Of a stretch of 13,474 nucleotides of DNA, positions 1-5,530 are shown one piece after another. The stretch is from an uncultured Variovorax sp. Lineage in GTDB: Bacteria; Pseudomonadota; Gammaproteobacteria; Burkholderiales; Burkholderiaceae_C. The stretch covers positions 1 through 13,474 of the forward strand of contig CAIQMJ010001267.1 in the NCBI GenBank assembly GCA_903872875.1, written 5' to 3'. Numbering within the stretch: position 1 is the first letter of the stretch; the number at the start of each line of letters is the position of its first letter. The position numbers were made by a program, and so were the translations under genes. The notes beneath the pieces were generated by a model, which was given only the letters and a program-made list of their open reading frames with translations, had not been told where the DNA came from and did not search any database.

Positions 1-1
1 C

Positions 2-580
2 GGCAGCAATGCGCTGTTCTTCGTGACGGTGGCCAGCCTGATCATGCCGTCGATCATCGTGTCGCTCGGTATCGGCCTGCAGTTCCGGCTGCTCGACACC
101 GGCATCAAGGAGGCGCTGACGGCGATGGACGCGACCGGAACGCTCGAGAACTACGGCACGGCGCTGGGCCTGTTCACCTCGGCGCTGGGCGCGCACCTGA
201 CCTGGACGCTGCCTTTCGGCCTGCTCATCATGTTCGCGGTATTCAACCGCTTCAACCCCGCCTACGAGGAGGCGGCGCGCGACCTGGGCGCTACGCCGTG
301 GCAGACCTTCCGCCATGTGGTGCTGCCGCTGATCGGGCCATCGGTCGTGGGCATCGGCATGTTCGGCTTCACGCTCAGCTGGGACGAGATCGCGCGCACC
401 TCGCAGGCCATCGGCGACGTCAACACGCTGCCGCTCGAACTGCAGGGGCTGACGTCGACCGTGACGACGCCTTCGATCTACGCGCTGGGCACCGTGACGA
501 CCATCGTGTCGTTCGGCGTGATGGCGATCGCGATCGGCTCCGCCGCATTGCTGGGCCGCCGCGCTAAGCGCCGCCGTTGA
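2..580 (+). CDS. ABC transporter permease, PotB/PotC-like (3' part)
   Basis: Membrane permease subunit of a binding-protein-dependent ABC importer. The reading frame is open from base 2, so the N-terminus lies outside the window; about 192 residues are visible and the gene ends at TGA 578-580. The protein alternates hydrophobic segments with short loops and carries the cytoplasmic EAA motif that docks to the ATPase (EEAARDLGATPWQTF, then VVLPLIGPSVVGIG), followed by the FTLSWDE stretch common in PotC/YdcV-type permeases. It ends in a basic tail (GRRAKRRR), as expected for a cytoplasmic C-terminus. The family mostly imports polyamines, amino-acid derivatives or related small organic compounds. 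The substrate cannot be read from this subunit, but the racemase gene 24 bases downstream suggests an amino acid, hydantoin or ureide-type compound. The family call is secure; the substrate is inference. Confidence 0.92.
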   Translation, partial: GSNALFFVTVASLIMPSIIVSLGIGLQFRLLDTGIKEALTAMDATGTLENYGTALGLFTSALGAHLTWTLPFGLLIMFAVFNRFNPAYEEAARDLGATPWQTFRHVVLPLIGPSVVGIGMFGFTLSWDEIARTSQAIGDVNTLPLELQGLTSTVTTPSIYALGTVTTIVSFGVMAIAIGSAALLGRRAKRRR

Positions 581-604
581 ACCCGTGGTTGAACGAAAGC
601 CTCC

Positions 605-1339
605 ATGCCTCGCCTGCTCGTGATCAACCCCAACACGTCGACGGCGATCAGCAGCCTGCTGCAGCGTCACGTGCAGGTCGGCGTGGGTGACGCCTTCAAG
701 GTGCATACCGTCACGGCCCGCTTCGGCTCGCCCTACATCTCGTCGGAGGCGAGCTACGCGGTCGCCAACCACGCGGTGCTCGACGCCTGGGCCGTAACGA
801 TGGCGGCGGACGCGGGCCGGCCCGATGCGGTGTTGATCGGCTGCTTCGGCGACCCAGGCCTGTTCGCGCTGCGCGAAGGGGCGGGCGTACCGGTCGGCGG
901 CCTCGCCGAAGCCGCGTTCTCGGCGGCCGCATGGCATGGCCGCTTCGCGATCGTGACCGGCGGCGAGCGCTGGCGGCCGATGCTGGCGCGGCTCGCGCAT
1001 GCGCTGGGCCATACGCAGACGCTGGCCGGCATCCACACCGTCGCGCCGAGCGGTGCGCAGTTGGCCGCCGACCCGGCGGGTGCACGCACGCTGCTGGCGG
1101 AAGCATGCTGCCAGGCTGCCGAGCGCTTCAAGGCGCAGGCCGTGATCCTGGGCGGCGCGGGGCTGGCCGGCATGGCGGCCGACATCGCATCGAAAGTGCC
1201 GGTGCCTGTGATCGACAGCGTGCAGGCCGGTGCGCAATGGGCACTGGACGCCTTGCGCCGTCGCGATGCGCCGCTGCTCGACTCGGGCTTCGGCGTGCCG
1301 TGGCAGAACGTGTCGTGGGAGCTGGCGGCGCTCCAGTGA
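605..1339 (+). CDS. Asp/Glu/hydantoin racemase-family protein lacking the second catalytic Cys
   Basis: A 244-residue cytoplasmic protein of the Asp/Glu/hydantoin racemase superfamily, the usual length for hydantoin racemases. Visible family features are the N-terminal strand with INPNTS (residues 7-12), Cys80 in LIGCFGDPGL where the first catalytic cysteine sits, GVPVGGLAEAA (95-104), and IDSVQAGAQWALDAL near the C-terminus. Known two-base racemases of this group have a second cysteine in an ILGCAG-like motif. Here the motif reads VILGGAG, with Gly184 at the expected Cys position. The enzyme may therefore be a one-base isomerase or lyase relative, or may have lost racemase activity; Cys168 and Cys169 are nearby but out of register. 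ATG 605 is preceded only by a weak GAAAG ribosome site. The gene lies 24 bases after the permease, so it is probably cotranscribed with the transporter. The family is fairly sure; the substrate is unknown. Confidence 0.87.
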   Translation: MPRLLVINPNTSTAISSLLQRHVQVGVGDAFKVHTVTARFGSPYISSEASYAVANHAVLDAWAVTMAADAGRPDAVLIGCFGDPGLFALREGAGVPVGGLAEAAFSAAAWHGRFAIVTGGERWRPMLARLAHALGHTQTLAGIHTVAPSGAQLAADPAGARTLLAEACCQAAERFKAQAVILGGAGLAGMAADIASKVPVPVIDSVQAGAQWALDALRRRDAPLLDSGFGVPWQNVSWELAALQ

Positions 1340-1409
1340 GCGAGCGTCGGTGCGCCTGCGGGATCCCGGGTGCTGGCAGGGCTTCCGGCGGCGTGCCAAC
1401 ATCTGCGCC

Positions 1410-1736
1410 ATGACTGTTCCCTACACCCCAGAAGCACTTGATCGCAGCGCTGCCGACCGGCTGGCCGGCGCGGCCGTGATCGATTTCGGCACCAACTGGT
1501 GCGGCCATTGCCAGCGCGCACAGCCGCTGGTCGACGAAGCCTTCCAGGCGCACGCCGAGGTACAGCACGTCAAGGTCGAGGACGGCTCCGGCCGCCAGCT
1601 CGGCCGCAGCTATGGCGTCAAGCTGTGGCCGACGCTGATCTTCCTGCGCGATGGCCGCGAAGTCGCACGCGTCGTGCGGCCGGTGGAGAGTGCGCCGGTC
1701 GCGAAGGCGCTGGCCGAGATCACCGGCACGGCCTGA
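1410..1736 (+). CDS. Thioredoxin-family protein, CGHC active site
   Basis: A 108-residue single-domain thioredoxin-like protein. The active site is WCGHC (Cys31 and Cys34), and the cis-proline loop that faces it is KLWPTLIFL (Pro74), followed by the usual RDGREV turn. There is no signal peptide, so it should act in the cytoplasm as a disulfide reductase or exchange protein. CGHC is the protein-disulfide-isomerase type of active site; classical bacterial thioredoxins have CGPC. Histidine at that position generally makes the disulfide more oxidising. I chose ATG 1410 because the thioredoxin fold begins shortly after it; the same frame is open further upstream, but that part overlaps the end of the racemase gene and resembles no protein. 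It lies 70 bases after the racemase, so cotranscription is possible but not shown. Confidence 0.9.
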   Translation: MTVPYTPEALDRSAADRLAGAAVIDFGTNWCGHCQRAQPLVDEAFQAHAEVQHVKVEDGSGRQLGRSYGVKLWPTLIFLRDGREVARVVRPVESAPVAKALAEITGTA

Positions 1737-1882
1737 CCGGCGGCGCCGCAGGTCAGCCAATCGGGTCGGCGACCTGGCGTCCTGCGTGCGCCGCCCACCT
1801 GGACCATCGGCGCCGACCTACTGCGTGATGCGGCTGGCGGTGGTTCGCCATGCCGATGCGCACCCCTAGCGTCGGCGGCACC

Positions 1883-2959
1883 ATGATCGATATCAACGTC
1901 AGAAAAGGCCAGTGGCCGGGTCAGCTGGGACGCGAAGCGTTCCATCAGCGCTTCATGCAGTCCTTCGAGGATCCGGCCTTCAAGGTCGAAGGCGAGGCGC
2001 TCAAGCGGATCGAAGACATTGCCTGGGACGCCTACCAGGAAGGCAGAAAGGCACCCGTCACCCGCAAGGCTGGGCCCGGTTACGCCGACCCCGATTACGA
2101 CCTCGCGGTCGAATGGATCGACACCCGCGCCAAGCTCGATCGCGCGCAGGCCGCATGGGGCCGGCCCGAGACGCCATCGCGCGTCCTGCTGGTCAATGGC
2201 TCGCCGCGCAATGACGGCACCTGCCCCGGCGAGATCTCCAAGACCTGGCGCCTCACGCAGTCGGCCAAGGACGAGCTGCAGAAAGCCGGCATCGAGGTCG
2301 ACCTGCTCGACCTGAGCCTGCTCACGTCCGACTACGGACGGCATATCCATCCCTGCAAAGGCTGTGTGTCGACCGCCATGCCGCTGTGCCACTGGCCCTG
2401 CAGCTGCTATCCGAACCATTCGCTGAACCAGACCGGCGACTGGATGAACGAGATCTACGAGCGCTGGGTGTCGGCACATGGCGTGATCCTGATGACACCG
2501 ACCCACTGGTACCAGGCGTCCAGTCCGCTCAAGCTGATGATCGATCGGCTGGTCTGCGCCGACGGCGGCAATCCGGACCCGACCACCACGCACGGCAAGA
2601 AGCCCGAGGAGGCGAAAGCGCTGGAGATGAAGGGCTGGGACTATCCCAAACACCTCGATGGGCGCGTCTATGGACTGGTGGTGCACGGCGACGTTGCCGG
2701 TGTCGAGAGCCTGCGCCGCAACCTCAGCGACTGGCTCGACTGGATGGGCCTGATCGGTGCCGGCACGCAGGCGCGGCTGGACCGCTACATCGGCTACTTC
2801 GAGCCGTACGCCACCAGCCATCAGACGCTCGATGCCGACGAGAAGCTGCAGGAAGAGGTGCGCAACGTGGCGCGTGCCGTCGGCCAGGCGGTGCTGGACC
2901 TGCGCGGCGGTCGCCTGCAGCCGCCCGATCGCGGGCTCCGGCACCCACGTCCGAAGTAA
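1883..2959 (+). CDS. Flavodoxin-fold NAD(P)H/FMN oxidoreductase with cysteine cluster
   Basis: A 358-residue protein of the NADPH-dependent FMN reductase/flavodoxin superfamily. The FMN phosphate loop is LLVNGSPRNDGTCPG (residues 102-116), followed by a helix and strand of the flavodoxin fold, a second flavin-contacting loop MTPTHWYQASSPLK (204-217), and a later strand VYGLVVHGD (262-270). About 95 mostly helical, charged residues precede the flavin domain, which is longer than simple FMN reductases have. Residues 158-175 carry five cysteines spaced CX2CX7CX3CXC, reminiscent of iron-sulfur flavoproteins but not their classical spacing. It probably uses NAD(P)H to reduce a flavin, quinone or another small acceptor; the substrate is unknown. 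ATG 1883 is my chosen start because the conserved-looking sequence begins there. ATG 1850 in the same frame would add 11 residues, and neither has a strong ribosome site. Confidence 0.85.
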   Translation: MIDINVRKGQWPGQLGREAFHQRFMQSFEDPAFKVEGEALKRIEDIAWDAYQEGRKAPVTRKAGPGYADPDYDLAVEWIDTRAKLDRAQAAWGRPETPSRVLLVNGSPRNDGTCPGEISKTWRLTQSAKDELQKAGIEVDLLDLSLLTSDYGRHIHPCKGCVSTAMPLCHWPCSCYPNHSLNQTGDWMNEIYERWVSAHGVILMTPTHWYQASSPLKLMIDRLVCADGGNPDPTTTHGKKPEEAKALEMKGWDYPKHLDGRVYGLVVHGDVAGVESLRRNLSDWLDWMGLIGAGTQARLDRYIGYFEPYATSHQTLDADEKLQEEVRNVARAVGQAVLDLRGGRLQPPDRGLRHPRPK

Positions 2960-2977
2960 GCGCGTTCCGCGCGGCCG

Positions 2978-2992
2978 TTCACGCTTCTTTAC
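2978..2992 (-). promoter_or_regulatory. Possible CpxR-like response-regulator box
   Basis: The plus strand reads TTCAC, five bases, TTTAC. On the minus strand this is GTAAA, five bases, GTGAA, one mismatch from the enterobacterial CpxR box GTAAA-N5-GTAAA. It lies 117 bases before the start of a Spy/CpxP-like gene, a family that CpxR controls in enterobacteria. No clear -35/-10 pair can be assigned beside it. The match is direct; the regulator is inference, since the species' own CpxR or another OmpR-type regulator could bind. Confidence 0.4.
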
Positions 2993-3091
2993 GCGTCGAC
3001 ATCGCCGCATTACCTGCCGCGCAAGCCGTCGATACAGAGCGATTCCACACTACGTCTCACCTGCTGCCCCGTGGCATCAGGCTTCTTACTT

Positions 3092-3101
3092 AGAAAGGAA
3101 G
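3092..3101 (+). promoter_or_regulatory. Ribosome binding site of the LTXXQ gene
   Basis: AGAAAGGAAG ends seven bases before ATG 3109. It is the clearest Shine-Dalgarno sequence among the plus-strand genes and fixes the start used for the Spy/CpxP-like protein. Confidence 0.6.
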
Positions 3102-3108
3102 CAATCTC

Positions 3109-3675
3109 ATGATCACGTCACGTCAACGCATTCTCTGGGCCGCCCTTCTGGCGACTGCCGCTTTCGGGGCTTCGGCCCAGACCCCACCACCTCCCGCAGC
3201 CGCTCCGGCCGGCGCGCCCACGGCCGAGCACCGCATGCACAAACCGCGCGACGGCAAGGGCTTCGAGCGCATGCAGGAACGTCGCGCCAAGCACCTCGTC
3301 GACCTGAAGGCCAAGCTGAAGCTGACGCCTGCGCAGGAAGGCGCCTGGAGCGCGTTCACCGCCGCGACGCAGCCGCCGGCGCCGCCGGCTCAGCGTCCGG
3401 ACCGTGAAGCTGCCCGCGCCGAGTTCGAGAAGATGACCACGCCGCAGCGTATCGACCGCATGCAGGCGCGCCAGGCCGAACGTGCGGCGATGTTCGCCAA
3501 GCGTGCCGACGCAACGAAGAGCTTCTACGCTGCGCTCACGCCGGACCAGCAGAAGACCTTCGACACGGAAGCGATGCGGCACGGGCCGCGGGCTGGTCAC
3601 GGCCCCCACGGCGGTCCACGCGGTGACCACGGTCCGCAAGGCCATCGTCCGCCGCCCCCGCCCGCGAAGGGTTGA
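3109..3675 (+). CDS. Spy/CpxP-like periplasmic LTXXQ protein
   Basis: A 188-residue secreted protein of the Spy/CpxP family, periplasmic helical chaperones or stress sensors. Residues 1-23 form a Sec signal peptide with likely cleavage after ASA. A Pro/Ala linker follows, then a highly charged helical region with two family motifs, LTPAQ (72-76) and LTPDQ (143-147). The C-terminal 30 residues are rich in His, Gly and Pro (His158, 164, 167, 174, 179, then PPPPP), which suggests metal binding or a disordered tail. Start ATG 3109 is well supported: a strong AAAGGAAG ribosome site lies at about 3094-3101 and the signal peptide begins immediately. It is the last gene before the element boundary and has its own 149-base upstream region with a CpxR-like box, so it is probably a separate envelope-stress transcript. 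Confidence 0.88.
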   Translation: MITSRQRILWAALLATAAFGASAQTPPPPAAAPAGAPTAEHRMHKPRDGKGFERMQERRAKHLVDLKAKLKLTPAQEGAWSAFTAATQPPAPPAQRPDREAARAEFEKMTTPQRIDRMQARQAERAAMFAKRADATKSFYAALTPDQQKTFDTEAMRHGPRAGHGPHGGPRGDHGPQGHRPPPPPAKG

Positions 3676-3709
3676 GCCACGGGCTGCCCGCAGCCTTTGC
3701 ATCCGCGGC

Positions 3710-3727
3710 CAGGCGCTCTGGCGCCTG
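3710..3727 (+). terminator. Hairpin downstream of the LTXXQ gene
   Basis: Seven-base perfect stem: CAGGCGC (3710-3716), loop TCTG, GCGCCTG (3721-3727). It begins 35 bases after the stop codon of the LTXXQ gene and just before the att octamer. No T run follows on the plus strand, so it is a possible rather than a classical intrinsic terminator. Confidence 0.4.
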
Positions 3728-3731
3728 CGGC

Positions 3732-3739
3732 ATGAAAAA
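3732..3739 (-). other. Putative ICE attachment site core (Tn4371-family octamer)
   Basis: The minus strand reads TTTTTCAT (plus strand ATGAAAAA). As I recall, this is the 8-base core at both ends of integrated Tn4371-family ICEs, which use a tyrosine recombinase. It falls exactly where expected: between the last chromosomal-type gene on the left and the 3' end of the trb operon on the right, in non-coding DNA and not in a tRNA gene. The octamer is short. A second copy inside the start of trbJ shows that chance matches occur, so the position, not the sequence alone, carries the claim. Confidence 0.65.
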
Positions 3740-4011
3740 TGTCCGCTGTCAAGTCTTTGATGCAGACAGGCAGTGGCGCGAAAGGTCTTACGGAGCAACA
3801 AGTTAGGCCAGATTTCGGCCATCGAGTGCTCTTGCTGCTTTTCTCGCTAGGTGCCGCATAGGCGCTTCGCGGTAGCAAGCCCAGGGGCGGCGCAGCGGGC
3901 AAGGTCGCACTGTCATCATAGCCGCGGCTTGTCGCAAGCAGCCTCTCAAAGCGAAAGCGCAGCCGGTAGGCTGCGCTTTCATCGTGGGTGACAGCGGATG
4001 CGTCCGCATCG
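3740..4011. other. Non-coding end segment of the element
   Basis: No credible gene. The short open frames here lack ribosome sites and protein character. Visible structure is a set of small inverted repeats: GGCC...GGCC at 3806-3820, GCTTG-TCG-CAAGC at 3927-3939, the strong hairpin at 3953-3980, and GCGGA-TGCG-TCCGC at 3994-4007 just after the last stop codon. The segment looks less GC-rich than the genes on either side. It probably combines the 3' end of the trb transcript with binding sites for the recombinase or an excision factor near att; that second role is inference. Confidence 0.5.
3953..3980 (-). terminator. Probable terminator of the trb operon
   Basis: Perfect 12-base stem with a four-base loop: GAAAGCGCAGCC (3953-3964), GGTA, GGCTGCGCTTTC (3969-3980). 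It lies 31 bases past the stop codon of the last minus-strand gene. Because the stem ends in GAAA/TTTC, transcripts from either direction would end the stem in CUUUC, so it could work both ways, but there is no long U run. It is the strongest hairpin I found by eye in the gene-free segment. Confidence 0.6.
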
Positions 4012-4257
4012 TCAGGACTGTTTCGGTGGCGCGGCCCTGGGCGCCGCTCCTTTCCTGAATCCTCGGTCGCCGGCGATGAACGCCTCCAGCATGTGCGGGA
4101 TCAACTTCTCTGCATCGACGGCCTCGCCATACGCCTGCGCGTGCAGGGCGGCGTAGCGGTCGAGGTCTGCCTTCAGGTTGACCGGGCAGGCGAAGGTCAG
4201 CTTGAGGTTCTCAGTCTTGGGCAGCGGCCCAAGCCGCAGCTTCTTGGTCGCGTTCAT
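4012..4257 (-). CDS. DUF2274 small protein, last gene of the trb operon
   Basis: An 81-residue soluble protein that matches the DUF2274 family as I know it: KLRLGPLPKTE at the N-terminus, LKLTFACP, LKADLDRYAALHAQAYGE, then EKLIPHMLEAFIAGDRGFRK and a Pro/Ala tail. It has no signal peptide or membrane segment, so it should be cytoplasmic. The pattern of a short strand followed by two helices (LKLTFACPVNLKADLDRYA) resembles small ribbon-helix-helix DNA-binding proteins, which suggests a regulator or accessory DNA-binding role; the function is not known. The start overlaps the trbI stop as ATGA, and a GGGGAG ribosome site precedes it. It is regularly found after trbI in these elements, which ties it to conjugation. 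Confidence 0.82.
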   Translation of the reverse strand: MNATKKLRLGPLPKTENLKLTFACPVNLKADLDRYAALHAQAYGEAVDAEKLIPHMLEAFIAGDRGFRKGAAPRAAPPKQS

Positions 4258-5528
4258 TGCGAAGCTCCCCGATTGAAGAACAGAGGCTGGTACGGCCGCA
4301 GCACCAGATCCCGGTTGACGATAATCCGCACCGGCAGGCCCGGTCGCTCGGTCAGCGTCGGCTGGATGTTCATGTTGCGCCGGGTGATTTCCTGGCCGAC
4401 CTGGTTGATGCTGTCCTGGGCGCTGTCACGGCCAGCGATGACGATGCGGTTGCCGTCCTGGCGGTTCTCCGGCGCGGCCAGTTCTGCGCCGACGCCCAGC
4501 AGCGTCGTCAGCACCGCACCGGCAAAGATGCGGTTCCAGTGCCAGTCCACGTCGTCCTCCAAGCCCGCGTAGCCGGCCGGGTCGGTGCCCACTAGGTTGT
4601 CGAGCGTCAGCGAGGACGTGTCGGGCAAGATGATCCGGTTCCACACCACTTGCACGCGGCTCTGCCCGTAGCTGACCTGACTGTTGTAGCGCCCGAGGAT
4701 GCGCGACCCCTGTGGGATCAGCAGGAACTTGCCGGTGGCCGTGTCATAGACCGGCTCCGTCACAGTGCCGATCACGTCGCCCGGCAAGTCCGACTTGATG
4801 CCTGTCACCAGCGCGCCGGCGATCACCGTTCCGGCCATCACTTGATAAGGGGACGCGGGCAGCGCCAGATTGCCGGAATTGCGGGTTTCCGTAGAGCCGG
4901 CTTTCAGGAACGCCTCCTTCTGGTCTTGCCGGTTCTGCACGGCGTTCGGGTCGGCAGGCTGCGCCGCCACCGACGCCGGCCCGGCAGCGAGCGGGTCGAA
5001 GGCCGCGAGCGCGCTTGCACCGCCAGGCACACCCGGCGCTGCCTGCGCCACCGTGGTGGCGGCTTGGCCTTGGCCGCCCGAGCGGAAGAACACCGACGAA
5101 GCCGCAGCGGCTTCCGCCTCCTTACGCAAGGCATCGTTGGGATCGTGGCCGGGGGCCGCGTAGGCGGCCACGGCCGGCTGCTGCGAGTTCACGATGGCAG
5201 GGCCGAGGTCGCCCGGCAGCGGAGGCCCCAACTCGGGCACTTGCGGCGGCAGCTTCGAGTAGTCGGCCGGCAGGCCGTCCAGCCCCTCGGATTTCGAGAC
5301 GCGATCGACGTTGTAAAGCTCGGTTTGCTCGTCGGCGCTGCGCCGCTGCGGTTGCAACGACCAGATCGTGGCGCCGAGCACGGCAACCGACAGACTGCCG
5401 ACGAGGATAGCCAGCGTGCGTCGGTTCAGGCGCGTGACCGGGCGCGGCTGGGCGCGCAGCACCACCGCCTCGGGCGCGACCTTGCCCGCCTGCGGCGTGG
5501 CGAGGTCGGGGGTGTCGTCCTGGCTCAT
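4254..5528 (-). CDS. trbI: TrbI, VirB10-like core channel protein
   Basis: A 424-residue bitopic protein that spans the envelope and links inner- and outer-membrane parts of the mating channel, as VirB10 does. A short cytoplasmic N-terminus ends in basic residues, followed by one membrane segment (about 39-58), a long Pro/Ala/Gln-rich periplasmic linker (about 60-220), and the conserved TrbI/VirB10 domain (about 225-412). The domain shows SPYQVMAGTVIAGALVTGI, DLPGDVIGTVTEPVYD, LLIPQGSRILGRYN and the C-terminal VRIIVNRDLVLRPY. The open frame runs a further 255 bases upstream, but that part overlaps trbG and makes no sense as protein. ATG 5528 has a GGAGG ribosome site eight bases ahead and lies two bases after the trbG stop. 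Confidence 0.95.
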   Translation of the reverse strand: MSQDDTPDLATPQAGKVAPEAVVLRAQPRPVTRLNRRTLAILVGSLSVAVLGATIWSLQPQRRSADEQTELYNVDRVSKSEGLDGLPADYSKLPPQVPELGPPLPGDLGPAIVNSQQPAVAAYAAPGHDPNDALRKEAEAAAASSVFFRSGGQGQAATTVAQAAPGVPGGASALAAFDPLAAGPASVAAQPADPNAVQNRQDQKEAFLKAGSTETRNSGNLALPASPYQVMAGTVIAGALVTGIKSDLPGDVIGTVTEPVYDTATGKFLLIPQGSRILGRYNSQVSYGQSRVQVVWNRIILPDTSSLTLDNLVGTDPAGYAGLEDDVDWHWNRIFAGAVLTTLLGVGAELAAPENRQDGNRIVIAGRDSAQDSINQVGQEITRRNMNIQPTLTERPGLPVRIIVNRDLVLRPYQPLFFNRGASQ

Positions 5529-5530
5529 GG

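Noticed and set aside
754..1521. Minus-strand open frame of 255 codons overlapping the racemase and thioredoxin genes
   Set aside because: Both genes it overlaps are recognisable by motifs on the plus strand. The antisense product is Ser/Ala/Arg-rich and has no domain.
1749..1776. Inverted repeat CAGGTC...GACCTG after the thioredoxin gene
   Set aside because: Only a 6-base stem with a 16-base loop and no T run; expected by chance in GC-rich DNA.
3803..4009. Minus-strand open frame of 68 codons in the element end segment
   Set aside because: It reads through the perfect hairpin at 3953-3980, has no ribosome site and no recognisable protein character.
3676..4011. Possible tRNA or tRNA fragment at the element boundary
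   Set aside because: I looked for a cloverleaf and a T-arm GTTCGAATC-like sequence and found none; insertion appears to be in plain intergenic DNA.
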